Of a stretch of DNA of 64,000 nt, positions 26,600 to 37,919 are shown in pieces. Within the stretch, counting starts at the first letter, position 1. Every line of letters starts with the position of its first letter. This DNA is from Embiotoca jacksoni. Its lineage: Eukaryota; Chordata; Actinopteri; Embiotocidae. The stretch covers positions 11,660,001 to 11,724,000 of the forward strand of contig JAKOON010000002.1 in the NCBI GenBank assembly GCA_022577435.1, written 5' to 3'. The notes under the pieces are model-generated. The model saw nothing but the letters and a program-made list of their open reading frames with translations. It was not told the DNA's origin and ran no database searches. The position numbers were made by a program, and so were the translations under genes.

Positions 26600-27530
26600 T
26601 TGACACCCTTAAGGTTTCACGCAGCTTCGCAGACGGACTGGAAAAGAAGAGAGAAGTCGTGCTGGTGTCGGAGGCGGTCGAGGCGTGCGTGCGTGCGTGC
26701 GCGTGGGGCTTTTCATTTTGCAGCTTTCGTTTGTGCTGCGTATGTGAATCAGGAAGAAGGCATGCAGCAGCACCCTAAGGATACGCAACATTAGCTCCCT
26801 GATGGTGACATCACACTGCAACACGGAGGGAGCGGAGGGAGGCGGGGGGGGGGGGGGGGGGCGAGGGGGAAGGGATGGGATAGGATGAGATGAAGGCAAG
26901 CGAGAGAGCCTGGAGGCGGATGGGTAGAAGAGAAGCAGCTGAAGGAGCAAACGGAGCAGGGAAAGATCGCGTCCAGCCGATGGCGGCGCGCGTCCCTGCA
27001 CACGCACACTTTATAATCTTGGTCACGGCAGCCTGGAGCGCGAGGCGTTCGAAAGCGGAAATGCATTCCTCATTTCCCAACCAAGTCCTGATTTAGCCGT
27101 GTTCCCAAGTCAGCCCGTGACTAATTCATCCGTTTATTTATTTCGTACCCGTGAATATTAATCAAAGGCCCCGCCTCATTACATGTTTTAATATTATGAA
27201 GTTTTCCCCCCCCCGTATCTGCTGCCGGTGCCGCGGCGCTCTAGTTTTGACCAACACGCCGCCGCGCTCTCTCCTTTTGACGTCCCCGTCCGTCTGTGGA
27301 TAATTCCTTGTGATATTTCTCTCTCTCTCTCTCTTTCCGTCCTCTGCTCTGAGCCGAGCTGTGCGCGCTGTGATAAATTGGGCTGTGGGAGTCTCAATGG
27401 CTCTGTCCTATTTTGGGATCCAGCTAGGTTCTCTGGCTACGGCCGCCTCTCTGGCCTGGATCCTGAGCAGCCGCTTCTGGTCTCGAGTCGGATTTAACCT
27501 TGAAAAGTTGAGCTGGCTTTAACTTCCCTG
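26600..27530. promoter_or_regulatory. CpG-rich, promoter-like region
   Basis: CpG density is clearly higher than in the flanks. The patch includes an 18-G run (26844-26861), a GC box-like GGCCCCGCC at about 27167 and a CT tract at 27318-27335. It could be a promoter for a plus-strand transcript. I see no convincing coding exon except the small frame at 27397. Confidence 0.35.
27397..27522 (+). CDS. Candidate small hydrophobic ORF
   Basis: A 41-codon frame starts MALSYFGIQLGSLATAA and ends in a TAA. Residues 1-27 are hydrophobic enough for a signal anchor or membrane segment, followed by an Arg-containing stretch. It lies at the edge of a CpG-rich patch. I do not recognise it, the start context is only moderate, and it is short enough to be chance. 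It could also be the opening of a spliced gene, but no good donor is visible inside the frame. Confidence 0.2.
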   Translation: MALSYFGIQLGSLATAASLAWILSSRFWSRVGFNLEKLSWL

Positions 27531-27639
27531 CGACAATTTCTTTAATCAAACCCCGGGTGAAAAGTTGCTGTTTTGTAAGAACAACAAAATATCAAAAGTA
27601 TTTTCAACACCACAATAAATGAATGTTGCACTGGTCATT

Positions 27640-27910
27640 TCATTCCACAGCACCTGTCACTTTCCATCCGTCGTCCAAGCTGTATTTATTTATCTTTATC
27701 TTTATTTTATTTGTTTTTGTGTATATAGTCCCTGTGTGTGTATTTATTCTTTTAGTGCTCTTATTTTTTTTTCTAAAATAATAATTTTTGTATCCATCTT
27801 ATTCGTTTATTTCATACGTATTGGTAAATTTGTTCATAGTGTGTAAATGCTGCTGTGACCAACTAAATTTCCCCACTGTGGGATTAATAAAGTCTAATCT
27901 ATCTATTTTC
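27640..27910 (+). mobile_element. LINE 3' tail (L2/Rex-type)
   Basis: The end reads CTAAATTTCCCCACTGTGGG then ATTAATAAAGTCTAATCTATCTAT. This is the standard 3' end of a non-LTR retrotransposon group in fish: a TTTCCCCACTGTGGGAT stem, a poly(A)-like signal and a short tandem tail. Only the 3' untranslated end is present, as expected for a 5'-truncated insertion. No reverse transcriptase frame is found. Confidence 0.6.
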
Positions 27911-28292
27911 CAGCTACATCCCAATCAGATTTTTGTGCCCCCAGTTTGATCCTGTATCTATATATATATTTTAATTGTATATTTGATGGGGTTTTTTTTT
28001 ATTTTTATTTTTTTTTTTTACATTGTACAGCTCCACAGTGCAAATTAAATAGGTCTACATTTAATATCAATAAAGCAGTCTGAGAACGTTGGTCAATTGA
28101 ATTGGTCTGCGTTAAGTGCAGCCTGCGTTTCCCCTACATGGTCTCTCTTAAAGGCCAATTCCAAACATTTTACACTTTTAAGTTCTGCTTCCAGTTCTTT
28201 GGGAGTTCTACTACACACAGTATGTGAAAAATGCTGGAGGCAGTTTTCTGTGGCTCCAGAGAGAGCTGTGCGATATCTCAAGTTTCTATTGA

Positions 28293-28304
28293 CCCCCCCC
28301 CCCC
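28293..28304. repeat. Poly(C) run
   Basis: 12 consecutive C. Confidence 0.9.
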
Positions 28305-28514
28305 ATTAGCATTACACACCCAAATCGCCAATCGAACTGTCAATGGTGAAGTTGGATTGTAGGTAATGCCGGCACCCAGGTTACACTAAGAGATGTGCTA
28401 TAAAAACAAAAATTAAAAAGATAATAAAAGTCTTTCTGCACTGATTTTTATCACTTTTAAAAAACTGCCCATTATGAGCTTGATAGTAAATCAGAGCACT
28501 CTGGTGATGATTTG

Positions 28515-28605
28515 TAGATCTGCAACTAACAATTATTTTCATCATTTAATCTGATGGGGGGGGGGAATTCCGCAGCTATTTTGATAGCTAATTGTTTAAC
28601 ATTCG
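28515..28605. mobile_element. MITE-like element, internally deleted
   Basis: One end reads CTGCAACTAACAATTATTTTC and the other ATTTTGATAGCTAATTGTTT. These are the two ends of the same MITE type as 16126-16408, joined by a G-run and short filler. The internal sequence is deleted. Confidence 0.45.
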
Positions 28606-29488
28606 TTTTTTATTTTTTTTTTTTTAAATGATGCCAAACATTACACAAGCATTTCCAAGTTATATTTCTGCCTGAATATTTCAGCCAGGAGAAAGAGAGA
28701 TGAAGATGTGTGTTTAGAAGAAGAAGGGGTGAGGGGTGTTGAGCTTAGGTGAGAGATTCCTCACGGCTCACGTCCTCCCAAATTCATACGCAGTCAGACG
28801 GTGTTGTGCGCCCGGTGACTCGTCATCACGTGGAATGTGCTGCGTTCCTCCGACCGATCAGAGTGTCAATATCTGAAGAGCAAACACGCAGTTCATACTG
28901 CAATAGCTGTTTGTTCATGCAGCGCCGGGGAAGTGTGCGGTTCGTTCACGGTTGACGTGGACGTCCAGGCGGAGCCTAGATAATAACCGGGGAGAGTTTT
29001 TTTTTTTTATTATTATTATTATATAAGCATGCGGTCACACGTGGGTCTGCTGAGCTGCTAAAATCCTCTCCATCTTCTTATAATTCCATAATTCTGCATT
29101 TAACCTTTTCTGTCCTTGTTGTAAAACTTCGGGCAGTTTCTGAAGTGAAGGTGGGAGATGTTGTTTCTCCCTTTTTCCTCTTTCTACTTCAAACCAAAGT
29201 TGGCGACTTAAAGGAAACGGTTGTCTTCTTCACACGTGTTTGGAATTTAGGGATGGGCATTTCAAGTAAAACTACTATTTGAAATTCGCTCGGAGCTATT
29301 TGAGCCACACGCACACATATATATACAAAGAGATAGGCCGTTTGCTCGGTGTTGAGTGTGCTTAGCGGTGGAAGGCTTGTATGCCAGCTTTACCTGCACG
29401 GTTTGCACCGCACCTCCTCTTTGTTTATTTATTTATTTATGTATTTATTTTACAGAACTTTCTGACCGCTGCAGTCGTCCCTGCATGT

Positions 29489-29505
29489 CCCCCCCCCCCC
29501 CCCCC
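29489..29505. repeat. Poly(C) run
   Basis: 17 consecutive C. Confidence 0.95.
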
Positions 29506-30177
29506 TCCCCGCGTTCGCACCGGGACATCTAACACCGGGAATATCTTTACCTGCAAACCTCCGGACCCCTTGAAAGCAGCGCGTTGTTCTTATTTAACAT
29601 CCAAAGTCTTTTAGGTTTGATTTTTTTTTTTTTTTTCCAACGCAACTTAAGGCAGGTGATGAGAATTGTGCGGTTACGACTGATAAACAAGTACATCCGA
29701 CGTGTTGTCTAGCGTTTCGTACTACAGGGCATCACATCTCGGTGAACAATACGATACGGCACGCTCCAAATGCAGCTGAATGAAATCGGCAGCAATTTAA
29801 AGGTGCGGTTCATCTGCAGAGTTTTACTGCAGATGAAGAGAGGTGTTTTTGTTTGTTTGTTTGTTTTTTTGTTGTTGTTTTTTTGAACCCAAAGCAGCTG
29901 TGGTGGCGTCGAGCTCCGCAGCACACATTATTCATTGAAACAACCGTCTTATTCCACTAACGAAACTAAACGGCAGCTCTCCAGTCGCCTCACCCACTCG
30001 CAACGCTGCGGCCGTCCCGCCGTTTCGGCAGAGCGCAGCGGGACGCTTCACAGCAGCCGGCCCGCTCGGGACGAAGCACGAAATGATTGGGAACGCTTTG
30101 TTCCCTCAACGGGTCGGCGCGAATTCATTTACGTGCGGCCCGTACGTATTAATAATCAGACGGGTCACCTTAAGTGC

Positions 30178-30204
30178 GGGGGGGGGGGGGGGGGGGGGGG
30201 GGGG
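30178..30204. repeat. Poly(G) run
   Basis: 27 consecutive G, the longest G homopolymer in the window. Confidence 0.95.
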
Positions 30205-30342
30205 CTGGTGTAAATGCCTTCAGCGTGCTGACCCATATGATTAAAGGCCGGTTGATAGGTTTGAGAAGAGGCGACGTTTTGTACGTTTCTGCCCCTCGCG
30301 ACGCTCCCCGAGGCGTTTCATGTCACGTTTACCACACACACA

Positions 30343-30360
30343 CCCCCCCCCCCCCCCCCC
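30343..30360. repeat. Poly(C) run
   Basis: 18 consecutive C after a short ACAC stretch. Confidence 0.95.
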
Positions 30361-30625
30361 ACCCCCGATTACCGATATCCTGATCGATAAGGCCGGCCGA
30401 CGTTGTTCACCCACCACTGCGGGTTTGAACTGCTGTCATCGTCAGACGTGACCCCCGTCTCTTTTGAGGCGGGCGTGCAGGTGCTGTCGGCTCACCGCTC
30501 GGACTGCCGTCTTTGAACGCAACGTTTGGTGTCCCGTCCTGCGGCTGCTTGGTCCACGACTCCCGTTTTTGCTGCTTCAGTGGTGGTTCGTGTGTGCGAT
30601 TTTAATTATTCATCGAGCGTATTTC

Positions 30626-30628
<3 letters not shown>

Positions 30629-30661
<33 letters not shown>
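30629..30661. repeat. Poly(T) run
   Basis: About 33 consecutive T followed directly by 8 C. Confidence 0.95.
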
Positions 30662-30860
30662 CCCCCCCCGTTAATTTATGTTTCCCCTGCGTCGGCGGAC
30701 GACTACTAACCGCGGCGTAAAATCCAGGGCGCGCTCAATTATTAATCGTTCAATATAACACAACGTAGAGTGTCATAATAAAAAAAGTAAATAGCCGCGA
30801 GGACCGATAGATTATATCCGTAGGAGCGTTTCGTTCACTTTTTATGAGGTTAATAATACT

Positions 30861-32083
30861 GTATTTTAATATAACCACTAAAATTGAAGTATCTCGAGAT
30901 GCAGCCGTATTCACTGGAAGGCAATTCTGTGGAAAAGTTTGTTGCGGGTCGGGTCAACTTGTAATATCTATCAAATGCACACAAAATAACACAAACTTCG
31001 CAGCGCGAGTGGCGTCTCTGCGCGAGTCCTCGCACAACGCGCCTGTGCTTTAACAAACACAAAAAGCTCAAGCAGAAACCACGCGCCCTCCAAATTCACC
31101 AATAGGAAGAGATGCCCCCCCCCCCCCCCCCCCCCCCCCACCTTTGTGCAATGAAGCTTATTTGAACTGACCCGAGGGCAGAAACTCAAAAAAGAGGAAG
31201 AACGAAGGGGAAACCGCAGGACCGGTGAAGCCCGGCGGTCCTTCCTCCTTCGCGTCCTCGCTCGGGTGCCGCGGTCGTACCGGGAAGTTACTTCCGGGGG
31301 AGCAGAGAGAGGAGCGAGGGAGGCCGAAGACGACAGCGGCGGCCTGGGGGTGGGGGGGGGAATCTACGAGATGCACACCCAATGATTAACTCTTCTTATT
31401 TAGGGGAAGAAGACCTTAAAGAGTCTCTGTTCCTGTCCTCGTCCCCCGGCACGGCGTCCCCACGCAGACGCATCGAGGCAAAGTAAAAGGGTCCCTTATC
31501 CCCCAAAGAGCTCCCCGCTGCGAGAGCCGCCGCCGCCGTCGTCGTCAATAAGCTGCATTATTTCACCGGAGCACAACACCTGCAGGGCTGGCCCCATTTG
31601 CTGAAAGCTCGCCGTGGCCGCGAGTCAAACACACACACACACACGCGTGTGTATTTCTGCACGCGTGTTTTGTGCGCATCTTCCCTCCGGCGGTGACGGC
31701 GTGACGTACGGAGCGGCAGCGGGCCGCTATCACAGAGAACAGGTGGCTCTCCCCGGAGACAAACCGACAACTCGCTGGCCTGATTTAATGTGTGGGAGAA
31801 AGAGAGAGGGGGGAAAAAAAAAAAAAGAAAAAGAAGCAAACTGAACAATTGTCCTCTTTATTGGCGCGGTGAAAATGGAAGCCGTTATCGCAGCGAGTGG
31901 AGGTGAACGACCGATAAAGTTTTGTTGATTCGTAACGATGAGTCCGGAGGTTTTTAAAACGGGCCGCTCCGGTTTCTTGACGCTCCGACGGGGGAAGCGC
32001 GGGAACGTCTCTCGTTCGCTCCGCGAGCCCCGCGGCAGCCGGTTTCGTTTGGCTGCGGTGGGGGGGGGGGGGGGGGGGGGGGT
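30861..32083. repeat. Duplicated 1.2-kb block, left copy
   Basis: This block starts GTATTTTAATATAACCACTA and ends in a 23-G run plus T, where the N gap begins. It is repeated almost base for base at 32184-33392. Differences are confined mainly to homopolymers and short tandem repeats, plus single-base indels (for example TCCTCTTTA against TCTCTTTA near the right end). This is most likely the end of one contig overlapping the start of the next. Confidence 0.95.
31115..31139. repeat. Poly(C) run
   Basis: 25 consecutive C. The right-hand copy reads a GGC trinucleotide run and then C at the same place, so this run is suspect. Confidence 0.9.
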
Positions 32084-32183
32084 NNNNNNNNNNNNNNNNN
32101 NNNNNNNNNNNNNNNNNNNNNNNNNNNNNNNNNNNNNNNNNNNNNNNNNNNNNNNNNNNNNNNNNNNNNNNNNNNNNNNNNNN
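32084..32183. other. Assembly gap, exactly 100 N
   Basis: One hundred N bases, the conventional placeholder for a gap of unknown size. It sits between the two copies of the 1.2-kb block and immediately after a long G homopolymer. Open frames crossing it are not real. Confidence 0.99.
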
Positions 32184-33392
32184 GTATTTTAATATAACCA
32201 CTAAAATTGAAGTATCTCGAGATGCAGCCGTATTCACTGGAAGGCAATTCTGTGGAAAAGTTTGTTGCGGGTCGGGTCAACTTGTAATATCTATCAAATG
32301 CACACAAAATAACACAAACTTCGCAGCGCGAGTGGCGTCTCTGCGCGAGTCCTCGCACAACGCGCCTGTGCTTTAACAAACACAAAAAGCTCAAGCAGAA
32401 ACCACGCGCCCTCCAAATTCACCAATAGGAAGAGATGGCGGCGGCGGCGGCGCCCCCCCCCCCCCCCCCACCTTTGTGCAATGAAGCTTATTTGAACTGA
32501 CCCGAGGGCAGAAACTCAAAAAGAGGAAGAACGAAGGGGAAACCGCAGGACCGGTGAAGCCCGGCGGTCCTTCCTCCTTCGCGTCCTCGCTCGGGTGCCG
32601 CGGTCGTACCGGGAAGTTACTTCCGGGGGAGCAGAGAGAGGAGCGAGGGAGGCCGAAGACGACAGCGGCGGCCTGGGGGGGGGAATCTACGAGATGCACA
32701 CCCAATGATTAACTCTTCTTATTTAGGGGAAGAAGACCTTAAAGAGTCTCTGTTCCTGTCCTCGTCCCCCGGCACGGCGTCCCCACGCAGACGCATCGAG
32801 GCAAAGTAAAAGGGTCCCTTATCCCCCAAAGAGCTCCCCGCTGCGAGAGCCGCCGCCGTCGTCGTCGTCAATAAGCTGCATTATTTCACCGGAGCACAAC
32901 ACCTGCAGGGCTGGCCCCATTTGCTGAAAGCTCGCCGTGGCCGCGAGTCACACACACACACACACGCGTGTGTATTTCTGCACGCGTGTTTTGTGCGCAT
33001 CTTCCCTCCGGCGGTGACGGCGTGACGTACGGAGCGGCAGCGGGCCGCTATCACAGAGAACAGGTGGCTCTCCCCGGAGACAAACCGACAACTCGCTGGC
33101 CTGATTTAATGTGTGGGAGAAAGAGAGAGGGGGGAAAAAAAAAAAAAGAAAAAGAAGCAAACTGAACAATTGTCTCTTTATTGGCGCGGTGAAAATGGAA
33201 GCCGTTATCGCAGCGAGTGGAGGTGAACGACCGATAAAGTTTTGTTGATTCGTAACGATGAGTCCGGAGGTTTTTAAAACGGGCCGCTCCGGTTTCTTGA
33301 CGCTCCGACGGGGAAGCGCGGGAACGTCTCTCGTTCGCTCCGCGAGCCCCGCGGCAGCCGGTTTCGTTTGGCTGCGGTGGGGGGGGGGGGGT
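32184..33392. repeat. Duplicated 1.2-kb block, right copy
   Basis: Near-identical direct repeat of 30861-32083, beginning at the first base after the N gap. It continues past the point where the left copy stops and leads uninterrupted into rhoc, so it is the copy to keep in a corrected assembly. Confidence 0.95.
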
Positions 33393-33666
33393 TAAAGAAA
33401 GCGCTGGACACCCGGGATGTTATCACGCGTCAAGTAGCGGACGGCCGTTTGTTTAGACGGCAGCCGGCAAGTCCAAAACTCGATCTCGTCACAAGTCTCC
33501 GCCGGTTTTGGCTCGTTCTAACTTTTACCTGCCGGTTTGGTGCCGAGCGGTTCCGAGTACAATCAGGGTTTTTTGGTTGGTTTTTTTTTCGAGCTTTGAA
33601 AGACGCTATAAAAGCCAAGTAGTGCCGGGGGGAGGTGGGGGGGGGGAAACTGTAGAGTCCAGTGAT

Positions 33667-33695
33667 AAATCCTAGTGAGTTCATCACTAGGATTT
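33667..33695. other. Perfect 12-bp hairpin
   Basis: Arms AAATCCTAGTGA (33667-33678) and TCACTAGGATTT (33684-33695) are exact reverse complements around a 5-base loop. No T-run follows and this is not a bacterial terminator. Its role is unknown; it may be the edge of an old repeat. Confidence 0.8.
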
Positions 33696-33710
33696 CAGCA
33701 TCCTTCATTG

Positions 33711-33713
<3 letters not shown>

Positions 33714-33746
<33 letters not shown>
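33714..33746. repeat. (GT)n microsatellite
   Basis: GT tract of about 15 units with one GC interruption. Confidence 0.93.
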
Positions 33747-33750
<4 letters not shown>

Positions 33751-33869
33751 TGTGCGTAATCACCCCCCCTCCGAACCGGTTAAGAGCTGTAAATCACTTG
33801 GTCGCGGGGGGGGTTGTATAAGTGACGCGTTTTAACGATCGTTATTGATGTGATCGTGTGACGGAGGGT

Positions 33870-33871
<2 letters not shown>

Positions 33872-33915
<44 letters not shown>
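33872..33915. repeat. (GT)n microsatellite
   Basis: GT tract of about 22 units running into a GCGCGCGC stretch, about 360 bp before the rhoc start codon. Confidence 0.95.
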
Positions 33916-33923
<8 letters not shown>

Positions 33924-33997
33924 CGTGCGTAGAGCACCGGGGGCCGCAGCGTTCCCCGAGTCCGGGGCTCACCTCCTGGTCCCTTCCCTCCCACTGC

Positions 33998-34019
33998 TTT
34001 TTTTTTTTTTTTTTTTTTT
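33998..34019. repeat. Poly(T) run
   Basis: About 22 T in the presumed last upstream intron of rhoc. Confidence 0.93.
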
Positions 34020-34277
34020 GAGTTTGGCGCTGAACCTTCAGCCGGGCTGTTTTTCCACCTCGCACGCGGCCCGGGAAGAGGGTGCGGCTCTAAAATGCAC
34101 TTCGATCATCCCCCCCCCCCCACACCCCACCCCTCAGCTCTTACTCTATTTTCGGTTTCATTCTTTCACATCTCCCCCGTTTGAAAAAGAAGAGAAAAAA
34201 AAAGACTCGATTCTCCCCGTTCGCCGAGTGTTTGGCACCTCGGCGTGCAGACCGATCGCATTTGATTCTGTTTGCAG

Positions 34278-36383
34278 ATGGCTGCCATCAGGAAGAAGTT
34301 GGTGATAGTCGGGGATGGTGCGTGCGGGAAGACCTGCCTGCTCATCGTCTTCAGTAAGGACCAGTTCCCGGAGGTGTACGTCCCCACCGTGTTTGAGAAC
34401 TACATCGCCGACATCGAAGTGGATTCCAAACAGGTACACTACGTTTAAAATGTCTCCCTTCATTTTATTTATTTTTTTGCTTGCGCGAGAACAGCGATTC
34501 CCAAACCTACGGTAACGCCAGGCTTTACCCGGCGGTACGGCAGCACTCCACCAGGCCCGGGTCAAAACTCGAGTCAAAAAAAAAAAAATTTGCTATTTAA
34601 ATGAATTTTAGCACAGACGCAGAAACCCCGTCGTACGACAGTGACGTCAAAATGGCTCGTTAATCATTTTAAATACGAGCCGCGCGGGGTCATTTGAGGG
34701 TAGCCATTTCATTTACCTTAACGCTGCTTTTCTCACGACACTTGTGGTCGTTGGTTACTTCACTGTCAGAGATTTAACATAAAACCAACGTGATAAGCTT
34801 CTGAAATCCAAGACATCCTTGTGCTCCAGCGCAGTTCTGTGTATCAGAACTCTTGTTTTTTTTTGGTTTTTTTTTTTTTTTACCCTGTGCTGACCCACTG
34901 GGTCGACCCCTTGATTACGATCTACCGGACAACACCATGTATACAGTGTATTAAAAGGTAGCGCCACCTTAACCAGCTCCAACAGTAAATCGCAGATGTA
35001 AAGATTTGTCACTCATCTGCATTCAGCGCCGGAATGAGTTACTTAAAGTACTTTTGCTGAAGTAGGATTTTGAACGCACGTCTCTTACTTCTGTTGGGAG
35101 TACATTTACAATGTCGCATTTCTGTGCGTATCTTTAACCTCTGACAATCACGAATGATACTCGGGGGCCTGCGGGTTTATGTGACACTGTTGACCCTGTT
35201 GGTTGTGAAACATGTGCCCTTTTTAAAACTGATGGCGATTAGTGCGTAATGTGGGAATGTCCTTGGGCCATTTCATTGTTTTAAGCAGCAGCAGCCAGCC
35301 AGCCAGCCAGCCAACAACAGGAAATGGATCAGTGCCACCTTCCTGTGCAGGGTTGGGAAACCCCCACCCCCCACCCCCCACCCCCCCTTCTCGTACATCA
35401 TGACTAATGTTCCATTTCCTGTTCCTGTTTCCTGTGCTGTAAAATCTGGGATCAGCTGGTCGAGACTTCGCCTGTATGGTATAAAGTTGACTGTACAGAT
35501 CTCTCTGCTGTGGTATACATATTTTTAAAAAAAAAACTGTAGTGATATATTTTTACAACAAGTCTGTGCCACTGTTCAACCCATAGCTTCTGCCTATTGT
35601 TTTATTATATTGAGTTGTGAAGTACAGCAACCAGGAATATGGATGAGCCCCAGGAGGCCGACTCCCGAGAGACACCTAGTGGTGAAAGAGCCAAACGCAG
35701 CCGATGTAAGGTTTGTCATGGTGTGGAGTTGCTCGTTTTCAGATACAAGACGCGGTACTGCTGACGTCCTGTGATAAACGACCTCCCCGCGGTAGACTAT
35801 AAGCGAGAGCATGCCGTGTGCTGCCGAGGTATGTCGTTTAGGAGCCAGCAAGAACGGCTCGACGAGACACGAGTGCTGCGGGGACATCAGAAAAGTCCAG
35901 ATGAACTGCCGGGTTACTGTAGTTGCCCTCTGGCGGGACGATTAGGACGGTCTGGGCCCAGTCCTCGGCAGTAGCCAGGCGCGTGTTTTCCAGCCGCCGT
36001 ATCCGCCCGATACAGGGGAACGGCGTAGGTCAAGATTACAGTTCAAGCTAAAAGGCCACAGTCATTTTCAAGAAACTGTTGCGCTTTTAAAAAAAAAGAG
36101 CTGTGATTTTTGTATGAAACGACACTTCCGGGCTACAGCGTACTAAGCGTCCCCATACGGTTGCTTTGGGGGGGGGGGGGGTCGCATTGTGGCAACGCAA
36201 CGCTTTCGAGTGCTTTTTGCCGGGCGTTCGTTTTATTTAGAGTAGGTCAGACACTCCGGGACTGCTAACCGTTTGATTAACAGCCTGAAGCCCTGGAGGG
36301 GGGGGGGGGGAGGAACCACCTCCACCTCTGGGGAGTTGTTCTCAAGCCTGGAAGCGGAGGAATACATTTGCCGTAAATGTTTT

Positions 36384-36414
<31 letters not shown>

Positions 36415-36799
36415 TTCTATATTCTAACTTCCTCTTCATCCTGCGTGGCAGGGAAGCGTGTACGTCCCACCTTATTTCATAACGCCGACCCCCTTTTGTC
36501 GCCGTGTTTTCTCCCTTCCCTCAGGTGGAGTTGGCGCTGTGGGACACAGCAGGTCAGGAAGACTACGACAGACTGAGGCCCCTCTCGTACCCCGACACGG
36601 ATGTTATCCTCATGTGCTTCTCCATAGACAGCCCCGACAGTTTAGGTAAGACGCTCGGTCTCACCTACCCAACCAGGACGCAGGTAACATTTGAAGCGAT
36701 TACGGCGCTGCAGCTTGAGTCATTTTTCGTCAAATTTAAAAGGGGGAAAACTCTCCAACTTAATGTTTGATAATTGTTTTGATTTATTTTTGGAAGAAT

Positions 36800-36831
<32 letters not shown>

Positions 36832-37881
36832 GCATTTTGCCTTTCTTTGACAAGGCGCAGGGAGACGTGCGTGACAGAGAACTGAACCGTTAATGTTCCA
36901 GTTATTACCCGTTTGTACAGCTTATTACTATTATTTATATCCTCGACACGTTCTGCCCTTCTTTGTGGTGTTTTTTTTTTGTTTTTTTTTTTTTGTTTTT
37001 TCCTCGTAACAAATCATTTTAATCTTGTCTGGAGGCCTAATGAAAGCAATGATCCACTTTATAAAAAAAGATAAATGCTTCTTCATGTGTGCAGATTGTA
37101 TATATTTTTGGTGTTTTAATTAACCCCGCTGCTGTCACTCCAAAAATATATGACCGTTAGACAGCGACAGCACTTTAACTCAGTAAAGGGAACGTTCAAA
37201 TTTAAATACACGAAAGAATTTTTTTTTTTTTTTTTTTCAAATGAATTTGAAGTTAATTAAATATTCTATAGTCGGTATAGTAATCAAAGATTCACCCGGA
37301 TGGACTGTGGCACCAGGAATCGACTTTTATGGTCTCAGCTGTTTCCTCAGTAAAGAATATAACTTCACTGCGGTTGTTGGGTATGATTACAAAATCTGTC
37401 ACGTGTATTCCAGGTTCGAATCTGCTCTTCGCCCTCAAATAACCAAATCAAACAATCAAACGTGTCTCGTTTGTTAAAACTTCAGCTGGTTTTTTTTTTT
37501 CTTCTCCCGCAGTGCTTTGATATGAGCAATAACACAGATGGTGTCCCTACTCTGGTCACATCATGGCATCTCCTCCCAGATTTTTGGCTAGCAGACTCAG
37601 ACCATGTATCAGCCAGGGGTCAGTGATCTCTTAGTGATTGTATGGACAGTCACAAGGGAAACTCCCAGCTGTCCTTATAGGGGGGGAAAAAAAGTCTGAG
37701 ATCTACTTTGCTGTATGACTTTTTTTTTATGTCATTTTTCCAATTCTTTCAGAGAACATTCCTGAGAAATGGACACCTGAAGTGAAACACTTTTGTCCCA
37801 ACGTCCCGATCATCCTGGTGGGCAACAAGAAGGACCTCAGGAATGATGAGCACACGCGCAGGGAGCTCGCCAAGATGAAGC

Positions 37882-37919
<38 letters not shown>

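Larger units (their letters stand above)
28610..30860. other. No gene; GC rises to the right
   Basis: No exon is claimed. The stretch contains long C, G and T homopolymers and becomes CpG-rich from about 29.9 kb, merging with the rhoc upstream region. The open frames here follow homopolymers (poly-Gly, poly-Phe, poly-Pro) and are not credible proteins. Confidence 0.5.
29900..34277 (+). promoter_or_regulatory. CpG-rich upstream region of rhoc
   Basis: This broad CpG-rich, GC-rich interval immediately precedes the first coding exon of rhoc. That exon begins at a splice acceptor, so at least one untranslated exon must lie upstream, probably here. An ETS-like palindromic motif (CGGGAAGTTACTTCCGG) occurs at about 31281, with its duplicate copy at about 32609. 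The interval is inflated by an assembly gap and a probable false duplication. The transcription start cannot be placed from sequence alone. Confidence 0.45.

Noticed and set aside
31785..32394. Long open frames crossing the N gap
   Set aside because: They exist only because N bases contain no stop codons, and their flanks are homopolymer translations.
30861..33392. Genuine segmental duplication of a promoter element
   Set aside because: The exact 100-N placeholder, the break inside a homopolymer, and the right copy starting at the very first base after the gap all fit an assembly overlap better.
33368..33708. Short frames after the duplicated block as rhoc upstream coding exons
   Set aside because: The rhoc protein is complete at 193 residues from 34278, and these frames have no family resemblance.
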